DNA of 64,000 nt, from contig BMAT01011802.1 of assembly GCA_019649035.1 (NCBI GenBank), positions 328,815 through 392,814 on the forward strand, written 5' to 3'. The stretch comes from Elysia marginata. Lineage: Eukaryota > Mollusca > Gastropoda > Plakobranchidae. Within the stretch, counting starts at the first letter, position 1. Each line of letters starts with the position of its first letter. The notes below the pieces were generated by a model that was not told where the DNA came from, did no database searches, and saw nothing but the letters and a program-made list of their open reading frames with translations. Positions 55,501 through 64,000 of this stretch are shown piece after piece. The position numbers were made by a program, and so were the translations under genes.

Positions 55501-57238
55501 TATAAAACATATCTAGATGATTGAGATTGCAAATTTCTTTGTGTCCTACAAGTGAAATGACTTAGCTCAAGAAAAAGAAAGAAAAATCCAACCCAGGGTT
55601 ATGTCACGTCTCTATTAATTATCACAATTTGGTCGAAAAGAAAACCTGAGAGCCTTTTTTGCACAAGGTACTGAGCAGTAGTATTTTCTTAATTTTTGTG
55701 GATGTGTTTATGTTTTTTTTCCCGCTAACTCAAAAAGCAAATCACTTTATTGCTAAAATCTTTTGACCTTAATAGTTGATGGTAAAAGGATAAAGAGTTG
55801 CTTTCCTGTATTTGTCACTAATCAGCTTCAAACAAAGCCACGTTTATACTTTTCAGTGGCGCATATAAATCACAGGTTTTTCTTTCATTTCATCCGAATG
55901 TCTTGCAACCAGAGAAAATGAGTGGGATATTGCAAATTCCACAATACAAAGCGTTAATGTTTTGAACAAAATATTTGTCTGAGCTTCCAAATTTTTAAAA
56001 ATTGCATTGGCTTACTAATTTTTTTTATATAGAGCCTCTTTTCATTTAAAACAAAGGAAAAAAGGCGAATAAATATACTTTTAAAAGGCCTCTCTTCAAC
56101 TTATTCTGACATATTTATACATTTTTGGTTTAGAAAAAAATGTAAAAAAAAAATTTTTTTAATGAACACCAACCATGTTTTCAACAGTGCATAAAATATT
56201 CATGAGATAATATTTAAGTAACAGACAAATCATAAAACTGCATGTGATTCAAACTTATGTCAATGAAATTAAAAATGTAATTATATTTTTTAAACTAAGT
56301 TGAAATTTTGAAACAGTTTTTTTTCTCAATGAAATTAAAAATGTAATTATATTTTTTAAACTAAGTTGAAATTTTGAAACAGTTTTTTTTCTCAACATCC
56401 TATCTTACAATGTGCAGATTCAATGACTGTTGAAAAGTTTGGACACTGTTATCTAGATTGTAACAAGATTTTCTAAGTCTGTAGAGGATAAAATGGACAC
56501 ATACGCCCAATCCCAAGACCTCCTGCTTTGTATTTTTTAAAGCTTTGTCTTCTTTTTTTTTCGCCTTGCCCTCTTTCTCATGCCTCACACAACCACAATA
56601 GTTGCAGAGACTAGAGGGGAAACTTTCAAAGTCAAATCTGATAATTCAAAAGGTCTCTTATATCTAAATTTATATTGGGGCCCAAGGAAGATGTTCTTTT
56701 TGTTTCCAAGCATTTTCATTCGTTCAAAGCATGTAAGGCTTAAGAGAAACATTAAATGAGCTAAGTTAAGATTCCAAAATCCACATTAAGGTCTTTGACT
56801 CCTTGTAGCACCTAAGTTTATAGGCAATGAGAATAGAGCACAAAATTATCGTTCTTGTCGGCAAACAATTGTCTTCAAAGCAGGAGTTTGCCAACAGGAA
56901 TGAAAGTTTGCTCTCTAATCTCATTCACAATTATTTTATGTAGGGTTTTGTAAGAGAAGGGGGCCCAGGTGCTTATACAGGTAATAGAGCACAGCAATGG
57001 TCTGAGCAAAATAAAACCTGATTCCTTGTATTTGATTCAGATCCTCCTATTTTGAACTTCAGTACATTCCCATGAGATTCAAACACAAGGTTTTCACTGT
57101 ACAAACCTTATGCGACCTGATCTTGCAGTTACTGCTACTCTAACTTACCTCGGGAGTTGCTCCTTTTCTTAAATGATGTCCAAAGATGAGCACTAAAGAC
57201 ACAGTCTCTTGTTCCTTTTTATTTGAGCTCTGTTCTTC
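44607..57238 (-). CDS. Divergent YEATS-domain protein with RGG-rich disordered tail (N-terminus not found)
   Basis: Six minus-strand exons (57149-57238, 48808-48936, 48172-48246, 47131-47228, 46464-46654, 44607-45955) have consensus splice sites and compatible phases, giving 1932 nt or 643 residues plus stop. Residues 12-128 follow the YEATS fold in order: VSLVLIFGHH, KWKMYLDM, TLVKDVSF, PPYIM, EMTIECVITY and KPRSTRFLYQV. In AF9/ENL and GAS41 the counterparts are VKLELGH, W.VFV, FVEKV.F, PPYKV, ILPIEVYF and PRKVRFDYDLFL. YEATS proteins read acylated histone lysines in chromatin complexes. Here the loop residues forming the acyl pocket (H-x-S-[FY] and G-[WY]-x-x-F) are not conserved, so ligand binding is doubtful. 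The rest is a Pro-, Ser- then RGG- and Tyr/His/Lys-rich tail. The first exon with the start codon lies upstream and was not identified. Confidence 0.75.
46464..46654 (-). CDS. Exon 5 of the YEATS-like gene: Pro/Ser linker
   Basis: The acceptor (CACCTGGCCAG) completes a split arginine codon left by the previous exon. The 191 nt encode a Ser/Pro/Gln-rich linker with SLPVSPPPAAQAQVGPG and a short TWTKTFFP-like aromatic patch, and end one base into the next codon at GGTAAAAT. Residues about 131-194. Confidence 0.75.
47131..47228 (-). CDS. Exon 4 of the YEATS-like gene: last YEATS strands
   Basis: Acceptor TATATTTTGCAG and donor GTAAGT flank 98 nt. The peptide PTVFKPRSTRFLYQVDGDSP corresponds to the PRKVRF-Y segment that closes the YEATS beta-sandwich, and is followed by NQKSVQLKLD. 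Phase 0 in, phase 2 out. Confidence 0.78.
48172..48246 (-). CDS. Exon 3 of the YEATS-like gene: PPY motif
   Basis: Acceptor ATTTTGTTTTACAG and a GTGAAA donor flank exactly 25 codons. PPYIMNTWCQGV aligns with the PPY(K/E)(V/I)...G(Y/W)xxF loop, where the aromatic and phenylalanine positions differ, and EMTIECVITYE is the following strand. The exon is in phase 0 at both ends. Confidence 0.8.
48808..48936 (-). CDS. Exon 2 of the YEATS-like gene: core beta strands
   Basis: 129 nt, 43 codons, phase 0 at both ends, donor CAT followed by GTAAGC. It encodes TKWKMYLDM, an acidic loop EGEEDRS, TLVKDVSFTC and VPAYGTFRLTH, matching the W-M-V-F-V, F-V-x-K-V-x-F and loop-before-PPY parts of YEATS domains. 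The acceptor (AAATGAAAG after a T-rich tract) is weaker than the others, and a shift of three bases is possible. Confidence 0.75.
49480..50262 (+). mobile_element. LINE 3' fragment, CR1/L2-like
   Basis: The plus-strand translation carries the C-terminal hallmarks of CR1/L2 ORF2: SKLDYCKSLMTGI, then ELHRQPVVQRIEYK (usually L.WLPv..RI.YK), then PRTKMKTYGNRAF, GPDVWNRLPLSVQQS and FKLVLKTYLF. The open part 49809-50045 covers the last 78 residues. The 3' end has AAAGCGCTTTGAGAC and TTCTATATAAAT before an ATT-rich run, typical of these LINEs. Upstream frames contain breaks. It lies antisense to the host gene in its large intron. Confidence 0.82.
50310..50670 (+). mobile_element. Second LINE/SINE 3' end with (ATT)n tail
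   Basis: Plus-strand LDHLKKVLKTHLFQKY matches the very C-terminus of CR1/L2 LINEs (F...LKTHLF). It is followed by two related GTATGTAAAGCGCCTRGAGC-type segments and a GGCGCTATATAAAAAGCCG 3' end running into (ATT)n. The doubled 3' segment (about 50445-50490 and 50505-50570) suggests either a duplicated 3' UTR or two nested short copies. Confidence 0.72.
50597..50669. repeat. (ATT)n microsatellite
   Basis: About 24 perfect trinucleotide units at the 3' end of a LINE fragment. It yields a poly-Ile open frame on the minus strand that is not a gene. Confidence 0.95.
50670..52300. other. Intronic non-coding stretch
   Basis: No exon or classifiable element. It has GA-rich tracts (about 51130-51190 with GACA/GATA units), a G run at 51302-51311 and purine-rich sequence to 51830. 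Minus-strand open frames here are Pro/Leu/Ser-rich products of purine-rich DNA. Confidence 0.45.
52302..52557. repeat. (ATG/ATA)n microsatellite with assembly gap
   Basis: A long array of TGATGA-type trinucleotides with ATA units at the left, interrupted by 65 N at 52337-52401. It abuts the 3' end of the minus-strand LINE fragment, from whose tail it probably grew. Poly-His, poly-Ser, poly-Ile and poly-Met open frames in it are artefacts. Confidence 0.95.
52337..52401. other. Assembly gap (65 N)
   Basis: A run of N inside the trinucleotide array, so the array length is unresolved. Confidence 0.99.
52558..53870 (-). mobile_element. LINE 3' fragment, CR1/L2-like, with decayed RT
   Basis: Minus-strand copy. 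The upstream part (about 53540-53750) carries decayed reverse transcriptase motifs: YNTKSDAKILNYGGPQGSVL then SPLLYTLYT, and the catalytic HMYADDTQLY near 53530-53560. The downstream open part 52671-53348 encodes LGGLFDCDLSMEHHVNHLCK, SRIDYCNSLLSNLPKDK, LQCFQNMAARTV, LHWFPVQFRILYKLD and VWNYLL-type remnants, the C-terminus common to CR1/L2 elements. The 3' end has GCGCTATACAAATCAATTTC running into the trinucleotide microsatellite. Frame changes separate the parts, so it is inactive. The endonuclease is absent. Confidence 0.85.
53891..54349 (+). other. 152-codon open frame, unidentified
   Basis: Plus-strand frame starting with ATG. The peptide is Lys/Thr/Asn-rich with an alpha-helical look (LGIEQQPLDLYEVIKTYNAH, then LICTYQSLLSAFEKSLKTKI), five cysteines and no membrane segment. 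It begins right beside the 5' edge of the minus-strand LINE fragment, in the large intron of the YEATS-like gene. I recognise no family. It may be part of an unclassified mobile element or a chance frame; codon composition follows the AT-rich background. Confidence 0.2.
54350..56259. other. Intronic stretch with a GC-richer patch
   Basis: No gene seen. From about 54945 to 55210 the sequence is much richer in G+C than its flanks. It begins GAGGCCTGGATGGTCG and later contains ACTCCAGGCCC and GCACGACC, which are complementary to that start. This suggests an inserted inverted-end or structured repeat that I cannot name. Confidence 0.35.
56260..56395. repeat. Exact 66-bp tandem duplication
   Basis: A 66-bp unit beginning TCAATGAAATTAAAAATGTA is present twice head to tail with no visible difference and a few bases of a third copy. 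Identity implies a recent event or an assembly artefact. It is intronic. Confidence 0.9.
57149..57238 (-). CDS. Exon 1 found of the YEATS-like gene: first YEATS strand
   Basis: Acceptor TTGTGTTCTTTCAG and donor GAG followed by GTAAGT enclose 30 codons in phase 0. The peptide has a hydrophilic lead EEQSSNKKEQ and then ETVSLVLIFGHHLRKGATPE, matching VxVKLELGH at the start of AF9/ENL YEATS domains. Because it starts at an acceptor, at least one more exon lies upstream (higher coordinates). A possible tiny coding exon MKSASKLI with a GTAAGT donor near 60930-60960 on this strand is only a guess. Confidence 0.72.
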
Positions 57239-60096
57239 CTGAAAGAACACAATAGGTAAGGAGATTTAGCCAGGGTAAACATATTTTCTTTCTAAATTCA
57301 AATTGTTTTACAGAAACAATAAATTGACATGAAGGTTTCTGAGCTTATGAGGTGAGTTGGAAATTCGTCCCAGTGAAGGCCAGAAATCTATATGAGATAT
57401 TAGATCTCTTAGCTGGCTGTAATATTAAGAAGATGGCGCTCCAATAAAACTGAAAGTTTATGTTACATAAACTCAGTCATTACATAGCCTTTACCGCAGT
57501 TTCCACTCTCACTGAACCCCAATAAAAAAAAGTTCCCATGTCCTCAGATTCAAATGAATACAGTACCCTGGTACCTACAACTGTCTTATTGTGAGAACTC
57601 TCTAAATCTTAAAAATTTCGAAAACCCTTAAAACCATTGAGTGTGACCCTGGCCTTGTTACGTTACAATATTTTCACAATATAAGAATTATTGCTTCAAA
57701 TAGCATGGCCCTAACTTTCAGGTAAATGGTTTTGTGCAATCTCCAATATTGTTTCTTAACTAATTTTGTACTTAAGGGATCTCCTGAGTAAAATTTTGTA
57801 TTTGTATTTCAATACAGTGATTTGGAAACTATCATTTCAGATTTAAAGATAAACTTATCATACCTTCACCTGCAATACAGACTTACAAATTGTGTTTTGC
57901 CTGCATATGTTTAACAAATAACAACATGAAATTAAAGTCTTAAAATGTATGCAGCTACACAAAAGTCAGCATCACATGGTAAAAGATTTGGACCTCAGTA
58001 GTAAGAAAAAAAAAAGAAATATGTTAGGTGCAAATTCATGCCAGTATTTGTCATGAGGCTAAAAAGAGACTAAAAAATATTAATTCAGTTACTATTATTC
58101 ACAAAGGTAATGACAAAAGTTATTTGCCACAAAAAACAACTTTGAAGATGTTAGTAGATGAGGTAATTAGCCGAATGGTTCCTTTAGCCAAGATGTTTTA
58201 CCAGTAATCATAGCTGTCACATGTAATGGAAATTAAGATTAGGCATTCTTGCTTTCTAACGACCTAAATTAAAGAGGATTAATTCAGAAACTCTTTTTCA
58301 TTGAATATAACAAAATATAAATAATACTAAAACTATCAGGGTCTAGTGGAAGGCCTTTGGCCTTAAAATCAAGACCTTGATAATCTGCAAAAATGGGACA
58401 AGCTGTGGCTAATCCAATACGAATGGAATTCAGTTCAGATAAATTTCTAGTCCTTTGAGTAACCAACAGAAGAAAGCCTATTGCAACCAATTATCAAATC
58501 CATGTGACAATACTAGAAACTTTTAAGTTTATTCAGTCATTAGCAATGACCTTTCATGAGGTAAACACATTGGCAGCATAACCAATAAAGCTTACACTGT
58601 CATATTATAACATAGAAACATCAAAACATGCCCCAGGCATTTGAAAGAAAAATGCTACAAAACTTGTGTCTCATCCATAATTGCAAAAGATGTCTCCCAG
58701 CCATAAGAGGAGATATTCATAGGTTTGAAATGGTGCAATACTCATATTACAACACATAAGCAGTGTTACAATGCTCTACCATCAGCGTCAAGAACTAAAG
58801 ATCACCACCAATGCATGAAGTTGCCCAACTTATGGTCCAAAGCAACCTTTTTTCTAGTGTCAACTAGGTTCTACATTAATGTAGCAGTAGACATGTTCAA
58901 TCTCCAGAAGAGTACAGCTGATTTCAAAGAGATAATCTAAAGATGCAAAATTGTTTAAATCTTTCAAAAAAATTTTTAATCTGGAAAGTGGTCTGCATAT
59001 CAACAGAAGAAGAAGAAAAAGAAGATCAAGTATAGGGATCCTGATTGACATTTCCTTGCACAATTCATGTTGATGGCCGGCAATAAAACCTCTGAAGTAG
59101 CAATTTTATTGAATCAGTGCATCAAACCTCTTAAGTAGACATCAAAGGTTTAAGACCCGCATGATTGAGTGAATCAAACCTCCAACGTCTCTTCAGAGAT
59201 TTGATGCGCTTGTTTTTATAACTGTTTTGACATTCGGGCATTTAGCTATTCTGTGTAAAGTCATCGTTCTTACAGGCGTTTTTAGGAAATTTGATTTGAC
59301 GTGGCATTGAAGAGATGTGTGATACCTTGATGTTCTGGTCTAGTGTTTATGATTTATTCAATTAATTGTCATTCATTTTCATTCCATACAACCTCAACTA
59401 CATAGTTTGTTTCAATATTGGTAAGCTTATTTTGGCATTTTCCGCCGAGCCGCTGTGACCGTTTGAGAATGTACATATAGTCCCAAAAGTACATGTACTC
59501 TATGAAGTCAAAATATTTCATCTTACTCTTGATATACTTCCACTTATTTGCTTACACTTCAAACCCACCTAATGTGTTAACTTCCTCCCCCCCAACCTCT
59601 TTGACAAATCGTCCCCTATCCTCTTTCCAAAGTCATCTAATGTGTATGCACAGCCTAGTGTGGTTATGGAATGAGCGCACCAGTATTCTTGAAACTGTAA
59701 TTGACTGGCACGCCGATCAACCCAAACCAGCTCAACTCATGTCAACCACAGACCCTCTCCTCACAGGGTGGTGGATAGGTTGCTCAATTATATCATTGTC
59801 CCGCCTATAGGGCAAATAACATGATAATGACCTTGACAGTGGCGCGCATCTCTACGATGTTGAAAAATAACCAATAAGCTACATGTTGTGCTAAATCGCA
59901 CCACTGTTTAGCTACTGTCTGTTGTTGGAGACAAATTGCACGATCTTAAAACTGGCTTGGCACCACTCATATCATACCATGTGGTTAATGTGGTACTTAA
60001 GAGGCCAGCTGGCTATTATATAATCTAGAGTTTCATTCCACTTCAATAACCTAGTCTCGGCATGTCATTGAACTTGGTTGTAAACTAGGTTGGACA
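57239..60096. other. Upstream side of the YEATS-like gene, no exon assigned
   Basis: The missing 5' exon or exons and promoter of the minus-strand YEATS-like gene should lie here or beyond. I found no convincing coding exon. A 68-codon minus-strand frame at 58284-58490 has no recognised motif and no fitting splice sites. The remainder is AT-rich. Confidence 0.4.
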
Positions 60097-60438
60097 ATGT
60101 TTCCACTTCAAAGAGGGAGAATATTTGTGGAACATTTGAAACAAAAATCATCCACACCTATCCATCCTTCGAAAAACGCAATGCTGACCGTCTTGAAGAA
60201 ACCAGAGAAAATCAAATACCGGACCTTGCGGTTGCCTTATGGTTCGTTGGAAAGTGGCCCTGATAGCAGTTTTGGTCATGGCTTTGCCTCTGATGTTGAA
60301 TTTGACATCTCTTCAATTTTGTCAAGATCAGAAGAGGACACCTACTCAAACACATATTACTGTACTAATTTAGACAAATTTAAAATAACTCATTGTAACT
60401 ATATTTACTGGCGGTGCCAGCAAGCAATAAAAAAGTAA
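60097..60438 (+). other. 113-codon open frame, possible N-terminus of the transposase-like gene
   Basis: Plus-strand ATG frame with a basic first half (KKPEKIKYRTLRLPYGSLES) and an acidic second half (ISSILSRSEEDTYSNTYY). No recognised domain. Exon-like segments with plausible acceptors and donors follow at about 60670-60811 (TTTTTTCCAG in, CCAAG followed by GTAAAC out) and up to about 61165 (GAAG followed by GTAATA), so the ancestral gene may have been spliced. Membership of the downstream transposase-like gene is inferred from strand and proximity only. Confidence 0.3.
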
Positions 60439-61610
60439 TTTTTACATGACCGATGACGATATCAGAGCAATTATGTATGTGCATACCATTGTTTTATTTA
60501 CTGATTATAAACAAAGTCAACCGCATTCTGAATGCTAGTCTCTCTAAATAAGATACCCACTACCATAATAATATAGTATTCACTAAGTAATACTAATTGT
60601 CTTTATTGTAATAGACTGAGAAAGCCAATTTTTTTAAATACATTTTTATAGCTTTTAATTTTTTTCCAGTGAAAGCCAGTTTCAAGCCAGTGTTCTTTAA
60701 CAAGTCAGGCCAAAGGCTCTTTGGAAACAAAAGCAACAGAAGAAATTTCCATGTGCATGCAGATGCCATGCATTACAGGAAATCCCTTTTTATCTGACAG
60801 CATGGACCAAGGTAAACATTACTGGCCTAGCCTAAAAATAAACTGATAGGTACAAAGGTACAACCCAGGATTATCGGTACAAGTGAGTGAGAAAATAACA
60901 GTAGGATGATGAATGGATACATTTTTAACTTACTATTAACTTTGATGCTGATTTCATGTATTCTTATCAAAACACTGGGTTTTCTATCTTAAAGAGAGAA
61001 AGTGTAAATTGAATGTTTGATGTTCTAAGTCGTAAATAACTCATTTCCTTTCACTTATTGGACCAAGGTTCCAACAAAAGGTGTTTATCAAGTCAGAAAA
61101 ACGGCCCTTTTTTTGCAAGAGCCACGATTGGAAAATCTATGTGTGATCCAATCAGATTGCATGAAGGTAATATTATTTACTTTCATGTAACATTTTTTAA
61201 ACACAGCCTTACAATGGCAAACAGTCCTTTTCCACAGGAAAAACCTTTTTCTTATGAAAAATTATCCAATTTAAACCTCCTTAAGAATTATGGAGTATTA
61301 ACTTAGTTTTAATACTATGACAAAACTGTGTAAAAATTTAATATCTTACTGTTTAATGTGTGCTTTCACATTTTTTCAGCTCAAGAATCAATTTTTCAAG
61401 CTACCAATTCCAAACACCTAAGGTTTTTTCTTTCTGCGAAATATTTAATATTTTATTGAACGGAGAGACTCCCTTGGACAGCACATTAGTATCACCACTG
61501 AGATAGAGACAGAACCATGCATGTCAACATGTTCTGTGGAATCGCTGACTAAAACAACATCAATTGATCTCCTTTTGAACCATGGTTTTCAGTGCCTATG
61601 TCAATAGGTC

Positions 61611-61970
61611 TTAGTTAATCCATGCCTTCAAGAACCTCACCAACTGGACTTATCCAATCCATGCCTTCAAGAACCTCACTAACTGGACTTATCCAATCCA
61701 TGCCTTCAAGAACCTCACCAACTGGACTTATCTAATCGAGGCCTTCAAGAACATCAAAAACTGGGCCTATTCAATCGATCCCTTCAGAAACATCAAAAAC
61801 TGGGCCTATTCAATTGATGACTTCAAAACCCTCACCAATTAGGCCTATTCAATTGATCACTTCAGAGCCCTCACCAATCGGGCTTAATCAATCTTTACCC
61901 TCAATGCCCTCGACAACTCGGTCTATTCAATATATGCCTCTGACACCCTCACCAAATGCATAAAGTAAAA
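61611..61970 (+). repeat. 39-bp minisatellite encoding a 13-residue repeat
   Basis: About nine head-to-tail units of 39 bp, first three nearly identical and later ones diverged. In the plus frame the unit reads SMPSRTSPTGLIQ, with variants such as SIPSETSKTGPIQ, LMTSKPSPIRPIQ and LITSEPSPIGLNQ. Unit length stays a multiple of three and substitutions keep Pro, Ser, Thr and Gln positions, which suggests past coding constraint. One unit contains an in-frame stop and the array ends in another. It lies within the path of the decayed transposase-like gene on the same strand. Confidence 0.8.
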
Positions 61971-63690
61971 ATCTCACAGAAGCAACAGATTCATCTATTA
62001 GTGAGGCCAGCCACGAGTGCTTCAATAGACTAACCTTATGAATCAGCCTTGGAACAGACCAAAACTCTGGTAGTTTACAACCACAAGCAAAGCAAAGACA
62101 AGCAAGCAAGAGGTGAGGCAAATATTGGAAGGCATTACATAACATGTACAGGTAAATACCAATGGATTGAAAAGGCTGTCACTTGCATGAAAGGAAGGTG
62201 CAATGGCGTCAGTAGAGGGAGGCAGTGTAAAGAATTCAGAAAGGCGCAGAGAAAAAGTATATGTATAATTACTTATGACAACCTAGAACAAAGGAAAAAT
62301 ATACGTCAATGCTGTGGACAATGTTCATTCAACCAAAAAAAAAGAAAAGAAAAGGCAGTTTTTGAAATATCGTCTCAAATTCAATGGAGTAAGAAAGCTG
62401 TTTGTGACAAAATGTTCTTAGGTGATTTAAATCTTTCTGATTGGACAGACACAAATTGGTGTTCTTAAGAAAAAATGAAACAAGAAAAGAGAAATTCAAG
62501 CCATAATGATGACAATTCGGTACAAATAACTCATTGTGTGGAGTACTTAGACAAGCTTAGCACAATGCTGTCCCATTATTTTCACAAAGACACTGGTAAA
62601 AATTATGCAGAAGCTATTTTAGATCCTACTAGGATCTACACCGTCAGTACATTGCACAATGTAGATAACCGCCTTGGATATTAAGACATTCAAAGCATTG
62701 TTCAAAGCCCATTCCATGAAATTGGCATTACTCTACCCACACAAGGACCAATACGACATCTGTGTTCAGCATGAAAAGGGAAGTCTTGATGAGGCAACAG
62801 AACCAAGTACCAATGCGCTCAAGAAAAAAAGGCAAGAGACAAATCTGCAAGAGACTCCAAAGCTCTGCTAATATCAATGGACCTACAGGCTGTATTGCTG
62901 TCACCATCCGTGCAAACATCTGGCCTCTATCACAGAACTAAACTCAAGACTCACAGCTTTAGCATGTTTTATCTAGGGACTGCTGGTGTGGATTGTTACG
63001 TATAGCATAAAGTAGAGGGCAGCCTACAGCTTATGAGTTCTGCAGTTGTATATAGGACTATCTGACTAACAAACTAACAGAAGGACCCTATGATGTTGCA
63101 TCATTTTTAGTGATAGGTACACCTATATCAAAATAGAAACAAAAACAAGGCCAAAATGTTTAGTCTGATTGCATGGACTCACGAGATTGTCATTGAGAAA
63201 GAATATCTTTGAAGGGGCATACTCAAATGGAATGCAACTCTCTTCATGCTACAGTGGAAAAAAAGTTAGGAAAAAAATGGAATATCATGCGATATTTACT
63301 CTCCTTCAGACTATACCAGAATCATAGAGCAGGCAAAAAAAGGGGCCAACCCACACAACGTGCATTACCTGACTCACAACTTTTGCAAGTCTTTTGATGA
63401 AGTCACTGCCTTGTCATCATTTAGGCCTAGGAAGACAAATGGTGATCAGACGATTTTCAATTAGACAGCTATTTACTGCACACAAGAAGGAGAAATCATG
63501 ATCAAGTTGAACCAAGCAGGTGGCAGGAACATTCTTCCAAAATCCAGGGATGATGGAAAACTTGGTACAAATGATACCCCCAAAAATCTCTACAGTGTCC
63601 AGAGGAAAATCACCAGAGAGAGAACATTAACCACCTCCAGGAGATAAAACCTATGGTCATTCATACATTTTATGATGATTTGCCTCATTA

Positions 63691-64000
63691 GATTTTTTCG
63701 TGCTTGAGCTAAAAACTTCTTTCATAGACTTGTAGATTGACAAGAAAAATAGATATTTGTTCGTGCTTGTTCTAAAACATTATCTTTGATAGACATCAAG
63801 ATCGTCAAAATTATGGATATTATTTAGTGAGAATAGATATTTCAAGATAAAATTTGATGCCAATGTAACTTTTAATGTACTTTTATTTTTTCTCCGTGAG
63901 AAATAAAAATATTGGTTTTGTTTTTAAATTTAGTGCTTTTAACTGCAATTACAATTGTAATTCCTGAAAACAATTAATATCATTCAGGTTTTCACTATTT
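63691..64000. other. AT-rich end of window
   Basis: Beyond the stop of the transposase-like remnant the sequence is AT-rich. It contains two similar segments around 63700-63760 and 63765-63845 (GTGCTTGWKCTAAAA and ATAGATATTT repeated), which could be a subterminal repeat of the same element. No gene. Confidence 0.35.

Larger units (their letters stand above)
48937..57148 (-). other. 8.2 kb intron of the YEATS-like gene, rich in LINE 3' ends
   Basis: Bounded by the GTAAGT donor at 57143-57148 and the acceptor at 48937-48938. It contains three LINE 3' fragments, two microsatellites, an assembly gap, a 66-bp tandem duplication and an unassigned open frame at 53891-54349. An acceptor-like site near 49176 does not lead to an exon in phase: the next codons in phase 0 give a stop. 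Confidence 0.6.
60097..63690 (+). pseudogene. Decayed transposase-like gene of an uncharacterised invertebrate family
   Basis: A series of plus-strand segments in changing frames fits one transposon-derived protein family common in invertebrate genomes. The segment at 62049-62468 has cysteine-rich patches and KAVCDKMFLGDLNLS (compare VCkkfFl.TLnis). The segment at 62674-62871 has ALLYPHKDQYDICVQHEKGS (compare F..PKKDqCd.C). Near 63209 is GHTQMECNSLHATVEKKL (compare GHT.mE.DSvHa.IE). Near 63500-63690 are EGEIMIKLNQAGGRNILPKS, then LYS.QRKIT, then NHLQEIKPMVIHTFYDDLPH, ending in a stop. This order and ending match proteins I associate with the DUF7869 type; that label is from memory and uncertain. 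The first open piece, 60097-60438, is lysine-rich and may be the N-terminus. Several frame changes make it non-functional. Confidence 0.55.

Noticed and set aside
58284-58490. Upstream exon of the YEATS-like gene
   Set aside because: The open frame has no recognised motif and no donor in a suitable phase.

Overview
This is an AT-rich, intron-bearing animal genome fragment with many microsatellites. It is dominated by decayed transposable elements and holds few host exons. The tRNA-derived SINEs, the CR1/L2- and RTE-like LINE tails ending in microsatellites, and the mixture of Tc1, mariner and MULE remnants suggest a lophotrochozoan, most likely a gastropod mollusc. That placement is an inference, because no diagnostic species marker was seen. 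Three N runs (19794-19898, 38381-38427, 52337-52401) are assembly gaps; two of them lie inside tandem repeats.

The only well-supported host gene lies on the minus strand between 57238 and 44607, with a 3' UTR probably reaching about 39990. Six exons with consensus splice sites and fully compatible phases give 643 residues of a protein whose N-terminus is not found. The first four exons read as a divergent YEATS domain. The last two encode a long disordered tail with GRGG repeats and a Tyr/His/Lys-rich end. The histone-acyl reading residues of the YEATS fold look replaced, and this combination is the most interesting object in the window. The 8.2 kb second intron carries three LINE 3' ends in both orientations, two of which end in long microsatellites.

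Between 5551 and 9486 (minus strand) two exon-like segments join in phase and begin with a signal-peptide-like sequence; this is a tentative secreted-protein gene. A third isolated exon candidate lies at 32808-33037 (minus).

Mobile DNA by region: a tRNA-SINE at 7.45 kb; a 1.1 kb MULE-type element with inverted ends and a perfect 8-bp target duplication at 14823-15947; a mariner remnant at 16.06-17.11 kb; a SINE, a 50-bp minisatellite and a Tc1 remnant at 19.2-20.9 kb; an RTE-like LINE tail at 22.7-23.2 kb; a LINE with an open 437-codon reverse transcriptase at 30.6-32.3 kb; a short hairpin MITE at 39.6 kb; LINE fragments at 49.5-53.9 kb; and at 60.1-63.7 kb a decayed plus-strand transposase-like gene, with a 39-bp in-frame minisatellite encoding a 13-residue repeat in its path. 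The remaining sequence is AT-rich intergenic or intronic DNA in which I see no supportable gene.
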